Made by a program: the position numbers and the translations under genes
Source of the DNA: Candidatus Rubrivivax defluviihabitans
GTDB taxonomy: Bacteria; Pseudomonadota; Gammaproteobacteria; Burkholderiales; Burkholderiaceae_C
Direction of reading: 5' to 3'
NCBI GenBank assembly: GCA_016709385.1
Contig: JADJMW010000008.1
Location: 1-64,000 of the forward strand
Length of the DNA stretch: 64,000 nt
Shown here: one piece after another, positions 1 to 8,304 of the stretch
Layout of the letters: each line of letters begins with the position of its first letter
Numbering within the stretch: position 1 is the stretch's first letter
The notes under the pieces: model-generated
The model's database searches: none
What the model was told of the DNA's origin: nothing
What the model saw: the letters and a program-made list of their open reading frames with translations, nothing else

Positions 1-120
1 TAACGTGTTCTCGAGCGCAAATCTGCGCCCCTACTGCGATAGTGGCGCGATTCTGCGCCCGTATCCGGATAGGGGCGCAGCGGTCCCCCGAAGGAGGGAC
101 TGTCGCGCGCTTGCCTCCGG
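1..120. repeat. attI: attI-like region of an integron, with tandem direct repeats
   Basis: The window opens with TAAC, which fits the end of the RYYYAAC form of an integron crossover site when the integrase is read rightwards. Two 28-nt direct repeats follow with a 30-nt period (15-42 and 45-72). Both share GCGC, TCTGCGCCC and GATAG, and a partial third copy (GGGCGCAG) follows. In class 1 integrons attI lies between the integrase start and the first cassette and carries direct repeats bound by the integrase; the position and layout here match. Any cassette array would lie left of base 1 and cannot be seen. Calling it attI is inference from position and repeats. Confidence 0.5.
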
Positions 121-137
121 GGGGTCCGTGTCGTAGA

Positions 138-153
138 CTGTATGTAAATACAG
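138..153 (+). promoter_or_regulatory. LexA (SOS) box upstream of the integron integrase
   Basis: The sequence CTGTATGTAAATACAG is a perfect CTGT-N8-ACAG LexA operator with an AT-rich core. It ends 12 bases before the integrase ATG. The class 1 integrase gene has a LexA box at the same place, where LexA represses it until DNA damage. SOS control of this integrase, and of dnaE2 if co-transcribed, is therefore expected. Confidence 0.9.
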
Positions 154-165
154 TTACCGGCAGCC

Positions 166-1209
166 ATGTTCTCCCCTCCCGCCGCTCGCGCCCCCGTCGC
201 GCCGCGCCTGCTGGACCAGGTGCGCGAGCGCGTCCGCTACCTTCATTACAGCCTACGCACGGAAGAGGCCTACATCCACTGGATTCGCGCGTTCGTGCGC
301 TACCACGGTCGGCGGCACCCGCGCGAGATGGGCGGGCCGCAGGTGGAGGCGTTCCTGTCCTGGCTGTCAGGCGACCGCGGGGTGTCGGTGTCGACCCATC
401 GGCAGGCGCTGTCGGCGCTGCTGTTTCTCTACCAGCAGGTGCTCGGCCAGCAATTGCCGTGGATGGACGCCATCGGCCGCCCGCAGCGCAAGCCGCGGCT
501 GCCGGTGGTGCTGTCGCCAGCCGAGGTGGCCGCGGTGCTGGCGCTGCTCGACGGCACGCACGGCGTGCTGGCGCGGCTGCTCTACGGCACCGGCATGCGC
601 ATCGCCGAGGCGCTGCAACTGCGCGTCAAGGATGTCGAGTTCGAGCGCCGCGTCGTCATCGTGCGCAGCGGCAAGGGCGGCAAGGACCGCGTCGTGATGC
701 TGCCGGCCACGCTCGCACCCGGCCTGCTGCAGCAGATGCAGCGCGCGCGCGTGCTGTGGGAGGCCGACGCCCGCGCCGGCCGCGGCGGTGTGCAGATGCC
801 CGATGCGCTGGAGCGCAAATACCCGCGTGCCGGCGCATCGTGGGCGTGGTTCTGGGTCTTTCCGCAGGTGGAGCACACAGTGTGCCCGCGCACCGGTGTC
901 GAGCGTCGGCACCACCTGTTCGACCAGACCTTCCAGCGCGCCTTCAAACGCGCCGTGCTTGCCGCCGGCATCGATCGCCCGGCCACCCCGCACACGCTTC
1001 GCCACAGCTTCGCGACCCACCTGCTGCAGTCCGGCACCGACATACGCACCGTGCAGGAGTTGCTCGGCCACAGTGACGTGAGCACGACGATGATCTACAC
1101 GCACGTGCTGAAGGTGGCCGCCGGCGGCACGCGCAGTCCGCTCGATGCACTGCCCGGCGACGCCCGGCTCGTGCACGAGCCGGCGGCTTGCGGGCACGCC
1201 GTGCACTGA
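166..1209 (+). CDS. intI: Integron integrase, tyrosine recombinase of the IntI family
   Basis: This 347-residue tyrosine recombinase would capture and shuffle gene cassettes by recombining attC with attI sites. The catalytic residues are all present: R145 (GMRIAEAL), K170, H276 and R279 (HTLRH), H302 (LGHSD) and Y311 (TMIYTH). The IntI-specific extra patch around residues 212-234 is present (ALERKYPRAG, then WAWFWVF), which separates it from XerC/D. Long stretches look like class 1 IntI1 (RYLHYSLRTE, VSTHRQAL, DQTFQRAFKRAV, SPLDALP), so it is a close relative rather than a distant chromosomal type. The N-terminal SAM-like domain covers about residues 15-100. The ATG lies just after a LexA box, and dnaE2 starts 70 bases downstream. 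No frameshift or missing active-site residue is seen, so it should be functional. Confidence 0.95.
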   Translation: MFSPPAARAPVAPRLLDQVRERVRYLHYSLRTEEAYIHWIRAFVRYHGRRHPREMGGPQVEAFLSWLSGDRGVSVSTHRQALSALLFLYQQVLGQQLPWMDAIGRPQRKPRLPVVLSPAEVAAVLALLDGTHGVLARLLYGTGMRIAEALQLRVKDVEFERRVVIVRSGKGGKDRVVMLPATLAPGLLQQMQRARVLWEADARAGRGGVQMPDALERKYPRAGASWAWFWVFPQVEHTVCPRTGVERRHHLFDQTFQRAFKRAVLAAGIDRPATPHTLRHSFATHLLQSGTDIRTVQELLGHSDVSTTMIYTHVLKVAAGGTRSPLDALPGDARLVHEPAACGHAVH

Positions 1210-1279
1210 CGCACACCGCCTGCCCGCGCTGATCGCACGCACCGCCTGCGTGCGGCCTTGCCCCAGGCCGCCGCCGCCC

Positions 1280-4200
1280 ATGCTTCCCGACTACGCCGAA
1301 CTGCACTGCCGCAGCAACTACAGCTTCCTCACCGGGGCCTCGCACCCCGAGGAACTGGTGGTGCGCGCGCATGCGCTGGGTTATGCGGCGCTGGCCGTCA
1401 CCGACGAATGTTCGCTCGGCGGCGTGGTGCGCGCCCATGCCGAGGCACGGCGGCTGGGCCTGCACCTGATCGTGGGTGCCGAGATGGCGTTGCAGCGTGC
1501 GCCGGCGGCGGCCGGGCCGGCGGGCGAGGGCGGTATGGCCGGCAACATGAAGGCGGGAGGCGATGCCGTCGCCGCTGGTCCGCGCCTCATCCTGCTGGCG
1601 ATGTCGCGCCGCGGCTACGGCAACCTCTCGCAATGGATCACCGTGGCGCGCCGGCGTGCGCCCAAGGGGCAATACCAGGCGCTGATGTCCGACCTGGAAG
1701 GCCGCGTGCCGCACCTGCCCACGCTGGCCGGCCTGCCCGACTGCCTGGCGCTGCTGCACACGCCGGCCGTGCTGGCATCGGCGCAGCCCTTCGAGGCGCT
1801 GTTCGCGCAGGCACTATGGCTGAAGACCTGGTTCGGCGACGGCGCGCAAGGGCCCGGCCGTGCCGCGCTGGCGCTGCCGCTGCTGCACCACGCGCACGAC
1901 GCGCTGCTGGCCGAGCTGGTGCAGCGCGTCGCGGCGCTCACCGGGCTGCCGGTGGTGGCGGTGGGCAGCGTGCTCATGCACGCACGCTCGCGCAAGCCGC
2001 TGCAGGACGCGCTGACCGCGACGCGCCTGAAGTGCGCGGTGGCCGAGGCGGGCTGGGCGCTGGAGCCCAACGCCGAAGCCCACCTGCGGCCGCGTTCGCG
2101 CCTGGGTGCACTGTACCGGCCCGAATGGCTGGCGGCGACGCTGGCGCTGGCCGGGCGCTGCACCTTCTCGCTGGACGAACTGCGCTACGAATATCCGCGC
2201 GAGATCGTGCCCGAAGGCCACACGCCCGCGTCGTGGCTGCGGCAGCTCACCGAGGAGGGCGTGCGCCGGCGCTTCCCCGCCGGCGCGCCGGCCGCGGTGC
2301 GCGCGACGATCGAACACGAGCTGGCGCTCATCACCCAGCTCCAGTACGAGCCCTATTTCCTGACCGTGGCCGACCTCGTGCAATGGGCGCGCGGCCAGGG
2401 CATCCTGTGCCAGGGCCGCGGCAGCGCGGCCAATTCGGCGGTGTGCTACTGCCTGGGCGTGACCGAGGTCGATCCGGCGCGCATGACGCTGCTGTTCGAA
2501 CGTTTCATCAGCGCCGAGCGCAACGAGCCGCCCGACATCGACATCGACTTCGAGCACCAGCGCCGCGAGGAAGTCATCCAGTACGTCTACCGCAAGTACG
2601 GCCGCCACCGCGCCGCACTCACCGGTGTCGTCATCAGCTACCGGCCGCGTTCGGCGCTGCGCGACATGGGGCGGGCTCTGGGCATCGACCTCGACCGCAT
2701 CGATGCCGTGGCCAAGAGCCAGCACTGGTTCGACGGGCGGCGCATCGACCCCGAGCGCTTGGCCGAGAACGGTTTCGACCCGGCGTCGCCGCTGTGCAAG
2801 CTGTGGGTGGAACTGACGCAGGCGCTGATCGGTTTTCCGCGCCACCTGAGCCAGCACCCGGGTGGTTTCGTCATCGCGCGCGACGACCTGGCGCGCCTGG
2901 TGCCGGTGGAGAACGCCGCCATGGCCGGGCGCAGCGTCATCCAGTGGGACAAGGACGACCTCGACGCCCTGGGCCTGCTGAAGGTGGACCTGCTGGCTTT
3001 GGGCATGCTCAGCGCCATCCAGCGTGCGCTGGCCTTCGTCGCGCTCAAGCGCGGGCTGCCCGAGTTCCGCATGCAGGACGTGCCGGCCGAAGACGCGCCC
3101 ACCTACGCCATGCTGTGCCGCGGCGACAGCGTGGGCACGTTCCAGGTCGAGAGCCGGGCCCAGATGAGCATGCTGCCGCGGCTGCAGCCGAGGAGCTTCT
3201 ACGACCTGGTGATCGAGGTCGCCATCGTGCGCCCCGGCCCCATCCAGGGCGGCATGGTCCACCCCTATCTGCGGCGGCGCAGCGGCGAGGAGCCGGTGGA
3301 CTACCCCAGCGCCGAAGTGAAGCAGGCGCTGCAGCGCACGCTGGGCGTGCCCATCTTCCAGGAGCAGGTGATGCAGCTGGCCATCCTGGCCGCCGATTTC
3401 ACGCCCGGCGAGGCGGACCAGTTGCGCCGCGCCATGGCGGCCTGGAAGCGCAAGGGCGGGCTGGGGCCGTTTCACGAGCGTCTGGTGGGGCGCATGGTGG
3501 CCAAGGGCTACCCGCCGGACTACGCGGAGCGCATCTTCAAGCAGATCGAGGGCTTCGGCGAATACGGCTTTCCCGAGAGCCACGCTGCCAGCTTCGCGCT
3601 GCTGGTCTACGTGAGCGCCTGGCTCAAGTGCCACCACCCCGACGTCTTCCTGGCGGCCTTGCTGAACAGCCAGCCGATGGGCTTCTATGCCCCGGCGCAG
3701 CTGGTGCGCGACGCACGCGAGCATGGCGTGACGGTGTTGCCGGTGGACGTGACGCGCAGTGACTGGGACTCGACGCTCGAAGGGCAGGGCGCCGGGCTGC
3801 GGCCCGTGCGCCTGGGCTTCAACCGCATCGGCGGCCTGTCGCAGGCGGCGGCCGGGCGCATCGTGGCGGTGCGGCACACCGAGCCCTTCGCCGGCGCCGA
3901 GGACCTGGCGCGCCGGGCCTCGCTCGACGCCCATGAACTGTCGCTGCTGGCGCAGGCCGATGCGCTGAGTGCCATCACCGGCCACCGCCACCAGGCGGCC
4001 TGGAGCGTGGCCGGCATCGACACCCGCGCCACGCCGCTGCTGCGCCGCACGCGCACGCACGAAGCGGTGGCCGCGCTGCCGGCGCCGAGTGCGGCGGCAA
4101 CGGTGCTGGCCGACTACCGCGCGCTGGGCCTGAGCCTCACCCAGCACCCGGTGGCGCTGCTGCGCGAGCCGCTGGCCGCTTTCAAGGTGCAGCCGGCGGC

Positions 4201-4507
4201 GGTGCTGCGCAGCTACCCGAACGGCCGCCTGGCGCGCGCCAGCGGCATCGTCACCCACCGCCAGCGGCCCGAAACCGCCAGGGGCGTGGTCTTCGTGACG
4301 CTGGAAGACGAGACCGGCAGCGTCAACGTCATCGTCTGGCCGCAGGTGGCCGAAACGCAGCGCCAGGCCCTGCTGGCCAGCACGCTGCTCACCGTCTACG
4401 GCATCTGGCAAAGCGAGGGCGAAGTGCGCCACCTGGTGGCGCGCCAGCTGGTGGACCATTCGGCGCTGCTGCAGGGGTTGACGGCGACGAGCCGCAATTT
4501 CCGCTGA
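1280..4507 (+). CDS. dnaE2: Error-prone DNA polymerase DnaE2
   Basis: A 1075-residue C-family polymerase used in SOS-induced translesion synthesis, normally with ImuA and ImuB. The N-terminal PHP domain starts at HCRSNYSFLTGAS. The catalytic aspartates lie in PDIDIDF (about residues 418-424) and in KVDLLALGML (about 567). A C-terminal OB fold starts near residue 989 (GIVTHRQRPETA). The length fits DnaE2 (about 1050) rather than the replicative DnaE (about 1160). I chose the ATG giving MLPDYAELH, where DnaE2 homologues begin; the frame is open for 45 more codons upstream but that part is proline/arginine-rich and overlaps intI. No LexA box and no clear promoter lie between intI and this gene, and imuA/imuB are not next to it, so it may be transcribed from the intI SOS promoter. 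Confidence 0.95.
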   Translation: MLPDYAELHCRSNYSFLTGASHPEELVVRAHALGYAALAVTDECSLGGVVRAHAEARRLGLHLIVGAEMALQRAPAAAGPAGEGGMAGNMKAGGDAVAAGPRLILLAMSRRGYGNLSQWITVARRRAPKGQYQALMSDLEGRVPHLPTLAGLPDCLALLHTPAVLASAQPFEALFAQALWLKTWFGDGAQGPGRAALALPLLHHAHDALLAELVQRVAALTGLPVVAVGSVLMHARSRKPLQDALTATRLKCAVAEAGWALEPNAEAHLRPRSRLGALYRPEWLAATLALAGRCTFSLDELRYEYPREIVPEGHTPASWLRQLTEEGVRRRFPAGAPAAVRATIEHELALITQLQYEPYFLTVADLVQWARGQGILCQGRGSAANSAVCYCLGVTEVDPARMTLLFERFISAERNEPPDIDIDFEHQRREEVIQYVYRKYGRHRAALTGVVISYRPRSALRDMGRALGIDLDRIDAVAKSQHWFDGRRIDPERLAENGFDPASPLCKLWVELTQALIGFPRHLSQHPGGFVIARDDLARLVPVENAAMAGRSVIQWDKDDLDALGLLKVDLLALGMLSAIQRALAFVALKRGLPEFRMQDVPAEDAPTYAMLCRGDSVGTFQVESRAQMSMLPRLQPRSFYDLVIEVAIVRPGPIQGGMVHPYLRRRSGEEPVDYPSAEVKQALQRTLGVPIFQEQVMQLAILAADFTPGEADQLRRAMAAWKRKGGLGPFHERLVGRMVAKGYPPDYAERIFKQIEGFGEYGFPESHAASFALLVYVSAWLKCHHPDVFLAALLNSQPMGFYAPAQLVRDAREHGVTVLPVDVTRSDWDSTLEGQGAGLRPVRLGFNRIGGLSQAAAGRIVAVRHTEPFAGAEDLARRASLDAHELSLLAQADALSAITGHRHQAAWSVAGIDTRATPLLRRTRTHEAVAALPAPSAAATVLADYRALGLSLTQHPVALLREPLAAFKVQPAAVLRSYPNGRLARASGIVTHRQRPETARGVVFVTLEDETGSVNVIVWPQVAETQRQALLASTLLTVYGIWQSEGEVRHLVARQLVDHSALLQGLTATSRNFR

Positions 4508-4590
4508 AGGCCGGCGCCGCAGGCGTCGCTGCCGCGCGCGAGACACCCCCACCGCCACGCCAGTTGCTGCCCGACGCGACAATGTCCTCC

Positions 4591-5370
4591 ATGTTGTTCC
4601 TGCTCTCCCCCGCCAAGACCCTGGACTACGAAACCCCGGTGCGCGCGCCGGTGCTGAAAAGGGCCACCGACCCCTTGTTCACCGACCGTGCCGCCGAACT
4701 GATCGAGGTGCTGCGCCGCAAGACACCGGCCCAGGTGGCCGGCCTGATGGACCTGTCCGACAAGCTGGCGGCCTTGAACGTGGCGCGCTACGGCGCCTGG
4801 CAGCCCGCGGCCACGCCCGCCAACAGCAAGCCCGCGGTGCTGGCCTTCAATGGCGACGTCTACGAAGGCCTGGACGCGAAGACGCTGAAGGCGGCCGACC
4901 TGGCCTGGGCGCAGCAGCATCTGGTCATCCTGTCCGGCCTGTACGGCGCGCTGCGCCCGCTCGACCGTCTGCAGCCCTACCGGCTGGAAATGGGCACCGC
5001 CCTGGCCACGCCGCGCGGCAAGGACCTCTACGCCTATTGGGGTGACACCGTGGCCGACTACCTGAACCAGCGGCTGGCGGGCGAAAGAAGCCCGCTGATC
5101 GCCAACCTGGCATCGGTCGAATATGCCCGCGTGGCCTTGCGCAAGACCCTGGCCGCGCGCGTGGTCGACTGCCAGTTCGAGGAGTGGAAAGGCGGCGGCT
5201 ACAAGATCATCAGCTTCTTCGCCAAGCAGGCGCGCGGTCTGATGGCGCGCTATGCCATCGAGCACCGCGTGCGCCGGCCCGAGCAGCTGCAGGGTTTCAG
5301 CGCCGCCGGCTATGCGCTGGCGCGCGAGGTTTCCACACCCGAGCGGCTGGTCTTCCGCCGCCGCGCCTGA
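4591..5370 (+). CDS. yaaA: Peroxide stress protein YaaA
   Basis: A 259-residue protein of the YaaA/DUF328 family, which in E. coli is under OxyR control and lowers free intracellular iron during peroxide stress. Family marks are the N-terminal MLFLLSPAKTLDYE, the central FNGDVYEGLDA and GLYGALRPLD, and the C-terminal FFAKQARGLMARY. The length matches the E. coli protein. The chosen ATG gives the conserved start MLFLLSPAKTL; another ATG lies nine bases upstream. The dioxygenase gene follows after 26 bases on the same strand, so the two may share a transcript. Confidence 0.93.
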   Translation: MLFLLSPAKTLDYETPVRAPVLKRATDPLFTDRAAELIEVLRRKTPAQVAGLMDLSDKLAALNVARYGAWQPAATPANSKPAVLAFNGDVYEGLDAKTLKAADLAWAQQHLVILSGLYGALRPLDRLQPYRLEMGTALATPRGKDLYAYWGDTVADYLNQRLAGERSPLIANLASVEYARVALRKTLAARVVDCQFEEWKGGGYKIISFFAKQARGLMARYAIEHRVRRPEQLQGFSAAGYALAREVSTPERLVFRRRA

Positions 5371-5396
5371 ACCAGGGCTGCGCGAAAATAGCGGCG

Positions 5397-6266
5397 ATGA
5401 GCGTCGCCACCCAGTTGATCACCGACGACCTGCGGCGCTGGATCGTCGCCCAGACCGAGGCTGGCTGCCGACCCGAGGACGTGCTCGCCGCGATGCATGA
5501 CAGCGGCTGGGCCGAAGCCGTGGCCGCCGCTGCGCTGGAGCAGACGCTGCGCGAACGCCTGGCCGAACTCGACGCTGAATCCGGCGCCGCTGCTCCGGCG
5601 GCGCGTGCTTCGAAGGTGCCTGAACCCGACCTGGCGGGGGCCCCGGCGGTGTTGCTGGCCGGTGGCCGGCAGGTGCGAGTGCTGGCCACCCTGCAGCGCC
5701 CGCGCGTGGTGGTCTTCGGCGGCTTGCTGTCCGACGACGAATGCCGTGGCCTGATGGCACTGGCCGAACCGCGGTTGCTGCGCTCCGAGACCGTGGACAA
5801 CGCCACCGGCGGCAGCGAGGTCAACGCCGCCCGCACCAGCGACGGCATGTTTTTCGAACGCGGCGAGGCGCCGCTCATCACTGCCGTGGAGCAGCGCATC
5901 GCCGAGTTGCTGCGCTGGCCGCTGGACCACGGCGAGGGGCTGCAAGTGCTGCGCTACCGGCCGGGCGCGCAATACCGCCCGCACCACGACTATTTCGACC
6001 CCGCCCACCCAGGCACGGCGCGCATCCTGCAGCGTGGCGGGCAGCGTGTGGGTACGCTGGTGATGTACCTCAACGCGCCGGAAGGCGGCGGCGCCACCAC
6101 CTTCCCGGACGTGGGCCTGGAAGTGGCGCCGGTGCGTGGCAACGCCGTCTTCTTCAGCTACGACCGCGCCCACCCCGCTACCGGCACGCTGCACGGCGGC
6201 GCGCCGGTGACGGCGGGGGAGAAGTGGGTGGCGACGAAGTGGCTGCGCGAAGGCGTCTTCGTCTGA
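5397..6266 (+). CDS. 2OG-Fe(II) oxygenase, prolyl 4-hydroxylase-like
   Basis: A 289-residue protein whose C-terminal half is a double-stranded beta-helix dioxygenase domain of the P4Hc type. The iron ligands are visible as HHDYFD (about residues 196-201) and a distal histidine in LHGG (about 265), with a lysine in EKWVATKW placed to hold 2-oxoglutarate. The N-terminal ~90 residues are alanine-rich and helical with no domain I recognise. Bacterial members hydroxylate proline in unknown or few known substrates (EF-Tu in some), so the substrate here is not predictable. It follows yaaA closely and is convergent with the hemerythrin gene, another iron and oxygen binding protein. Confidence 0.85.
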   Translation: MSVATQLITDDLRRWIVAQTEAGCRPEDVLAAMHDSGWAEAVAAAALEQTLRERLAELDAESGAAAPAARASKVPEPDLAGAPAVLLAGGRQVRVLATLQRPRVVVFGGLLSDDECRGLMALAEPRLLRSETVDNATGGSEVNAARTSDGMFFERGEAPLITAVEQRIAELLRWPLDHGEGLQVLRYRPGAQYRPHHDYFDPAHPGTARILQRGGQRVGTLVMYLNAPEGGGATTFPDVGLEVAPVRGNAVFFSYDRAHPATGTLHGGAPVTAGEKWVATKWLREGVFV

Positions 6267-6303
6267 GGGCGCCGCTGCCGCGCGCCAGGTCTGGGCGTCG
6301 TGG

Positions 6304-6813
6304 TCAGGTCAGCGCGCCGGCTCCTGTGCGCCGCCTCGCCTCGGGGTAGATCAGCGACTCCTCCAGCGCGATATGTTCGTGCTGCAGGGCCGTGAATTCG
6401 GGCAGGGCGTCGCGCAGGAAGGCCAGGTGCTCGTCACGCCAGCCCCGTGCCACGGCCTGCAGGTGGGGTTCGATTTCGAGCCAGTCCTCCTCGAACCAGT
6501 GATGGTCCTGCTGCAGGCGCTGCACATGGGCAAGCAGTTCGGCACTCGCCCCTTCCAGCAGGCCGGGGAAGACAACGGTCTCCTCGGCTTCGTGGTGCTG
6601 GCGTGCGGCACCCCCGAAGAAGCCGCAGGCACGCTCGGCCAGTGCGGCCGCTTCGGGGCCGCCCGCGGGCTGCGTCAACAGATCGGGCAGTCGTTCCAGT
6701 TCGGCCAGGATCTGCAGGATCTGGCGGTGCGTTTCGTCGAGGGCGGCGAACGAGGGCAGGGTCGGTGCGGCGGGCCTGGCCGGACGGGCAGGTCGGATTC
6801 TGGCGCTGGGCAT
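6304..6813 (-). CDS. Hemerythrin HHE-domain protein
   Basis: A 169-residue four-helix-bundle protein expected to bind a di-iron centre. Likely ligands can be picked out: H29 (DETHRQ), H73/H74 and E78 (QHHEAEE), H104/H105 and E108 (QDHHWFEE), H145/H147 and E151 (QHEHIALEE). The first 20 residues are proline/arginine-rich and probably disordered; there is no signal peptide or membrane helix, so it should be cytoplasmic. Family members sense or store oxygen, or protect against nitric oxide and iron stress; which applies here cannot be told from sequence. Confidence 0.85.
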   Translation of the reverse strand: MPSARIRPARPARPAAPTLPSFAALDETHRQILQILAELERLPDLLTQPAGGPEAAALAERACGFFGGAARQHHEAEETVVFPGLLEGASAELLAHVQRLQQDHHWFEEDWLEIEPHLQAVARGWRDEHLAFLRDALPEFTALQHEHIALEESLIYPEARRRTGAGALT

Positions 6814-6951
6814 GGTGGGGTCGTTTCAGTCCTGGCGCCCATTCTTCGGCGCTCGGGCATGCCCGACTTGTGCGAGATCAAGCCGGGCGCAGATCACCTG
6901 GCAGCAATCGACTTGGGCAGGTAGGCACAGCCCACTGTGCTGCATCGGCGC

Positions 6952-8304
6952 TCAGATCGTGACCTGCTCGCCGAACTCGGGCACGCGCACGCGCCAGCCC
7001 AGGTCGTTCTGGATCGCCACGCGCAGCGCGTCGGCGGCATCGGGTTCGCCATGCACGACGAAGGTCTGCTGAGGCGCCCGCTTCAGGTGGCGCAGCCAGG
7101 CGAGCAACTCGCCATGGTCGGCGTGGCCCGAGAAGCCCTCGAGGTGCCTCACCTCGGCGCGCACCGGCACCATCTCGCCGTGGATCTTGACCTCGCGCTC
7201 GCCGGCCACCATCCGTGCGCCGCGGCTGCCACCGACCTGGAAGCCGGGGAAGACCACGGCATTGCGTTCGTCGGGCGCGCGCGCCTTCAGGTGGTGCAGC
7301 ACGCGCCCGCCGGTGGCCATGCCGCTGGCCGAGATGATGATGGCCGGGTAGCGCGACGCCGACAGCCGCATCGACTGCTGCACCGTGGCGACCATGCGCA
7401 CGCCGTCGCACAGCGTGGCCACCTCGCGCGCCGGCACGCGCAGCAAGCGGCCGTGGTGACGGTACAGCGCGGTGGCTTCCAGCGCCATCGGGCTGTCCAG
7501 GAAAATAGGCAGTTCCTTCGGGATCAGCCGCGCCCGCCGCAGCCGCTGCAGCACCAGCAGCAGCGCCTGCGCGCGGCCGACCGCAAACGAAGGCATCAGC
7601 ACCGAACCGCCGCGCTGCACGGTGCGGTTGACGATGTCGGCCAGCAGCGCCGCGCCGTCTTCTGGCGGGTGCGTGCGGTTGCCGTAGGTGGACTCCACGA
7701 TCATCACGTCGGCCGGCGGCGGCGGCTCGGGCGGCGGCATCAGCAGGTCGTCCTGGCGACCGACGTCGCCCGAAAAGACGAGTCGCTGACCGCCATGGGT
7801 CAGCGCCACCGAGCACGCTCCGAGCAGGTGGCCCACCGGCGTGAGCTTGACCGTGCTGTGGCCGATCTTCAGTTCACGCCCCGGTGGCAGCGGCACGAAC
7901 TGGCCCAGCGCGCGGTGTGCGTCGGCTTTCGTATACAGCGGCAGCGCCTTGACGTGGCGCGAATAGCCGTAGCGGTTGGCACGCCGCGCGTCTTCTTCCT
8001 GCAGGTGCGCGCTGTCCAGCAGCAGCACCCGCGCCAGCTCGCAGGTGGCCGGGCTGGCGTGGATGGGGCCGCGAAAGCCGTGCTTCACCAGCGCCGGCAG
8101 CCAGCCGCTGTGGTCCAGGTGGGCGTGGCTGAGCACCACGGCGTCGACCTCGCGCAGCCCGGCCGGACTCTGCCAGTTGCGTTCGCGGTGCAGCTTCCAG
8201 CCCTGGAACAGGCCGCAATCCAGCAGGATCTGCCGGTCGCCAGTGTCGATCAGATGGCGCGAGCCGGTGACGCCGTCGGCGGCACCGAGAAAGTGGATCT
8301 TCAT
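6952..8304 (-). CDS. Metallo-beta-lactamase/beta-CASP RNA-processing nuclease
   Basis: A 450-residue protein of the MBL-fold beta-CASP family, the group of KH-less CPSF-73/YsH1-like and RNase J-like nucleases. It starts MKIHFLGAADGVTGS. The zinc motif is HAHLDHSG (about residues 59-66). Further motifs are GHLLGACS, SGDVGR, PSFAVGRAQALL, SASGMATGGR and HADHGELLAW near the C terminus, with the RNA-specificity (Zn_ribbon/RMMBL) segment at the end (FVVHGEPDAADALR). It most likely cuts RNA; the target is unknown. Its ATG overlaps the stop of the upstream NAD(P)-binding gene by four bases (ATGA), so translation is probably coupled. Confidence 0.9.
   Translation of the reverse strand: MKIHFLGAADGVTGSRHLIDTGDRQILLDCGLFQGWKLHRERNWQSPAGLREVDAVVLSHAHLDHSGWLPALVKHGFRGPIHASPATCELARVLLLDSAHLQEEDARRANRYGYSRHVKALPLYTKADAHRALGQFVPLPPGRELKIGHSTVKLTPVGHLLGACSVALTHGGQRLVFSGDVGRQDDLLMPPPEPPPPADVMIVESTYGNRTHPPEDGAALLADIVNRTVQRGGSVLMPSFAVGRAQALLLVLQRLRRARLIPKELPIFLDSPMALEATALYRHHGRLLRVPAREVATLCDGVRMVATVQQSMRLSASRYPAIIISASGMATGGRVLHHLKARAPDERNAVVFPGFQVGGSRGARMVAGEREVKIHGEMVPVRAEVRHLEGFSGHADHGELLAWLRHLKRAPQQTFVVHGEPDAADALRVAIQNDLGWRVRVPEFGEQVTI

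Noticed and set aside
1814..4582. 922-codon open frame antisense to dnaE2
   Set aside because: Shadow of a high-GC gene; composition is His/Gln/Arg-rich and no domain is recognisable, while dnaE2 has all family motifs.
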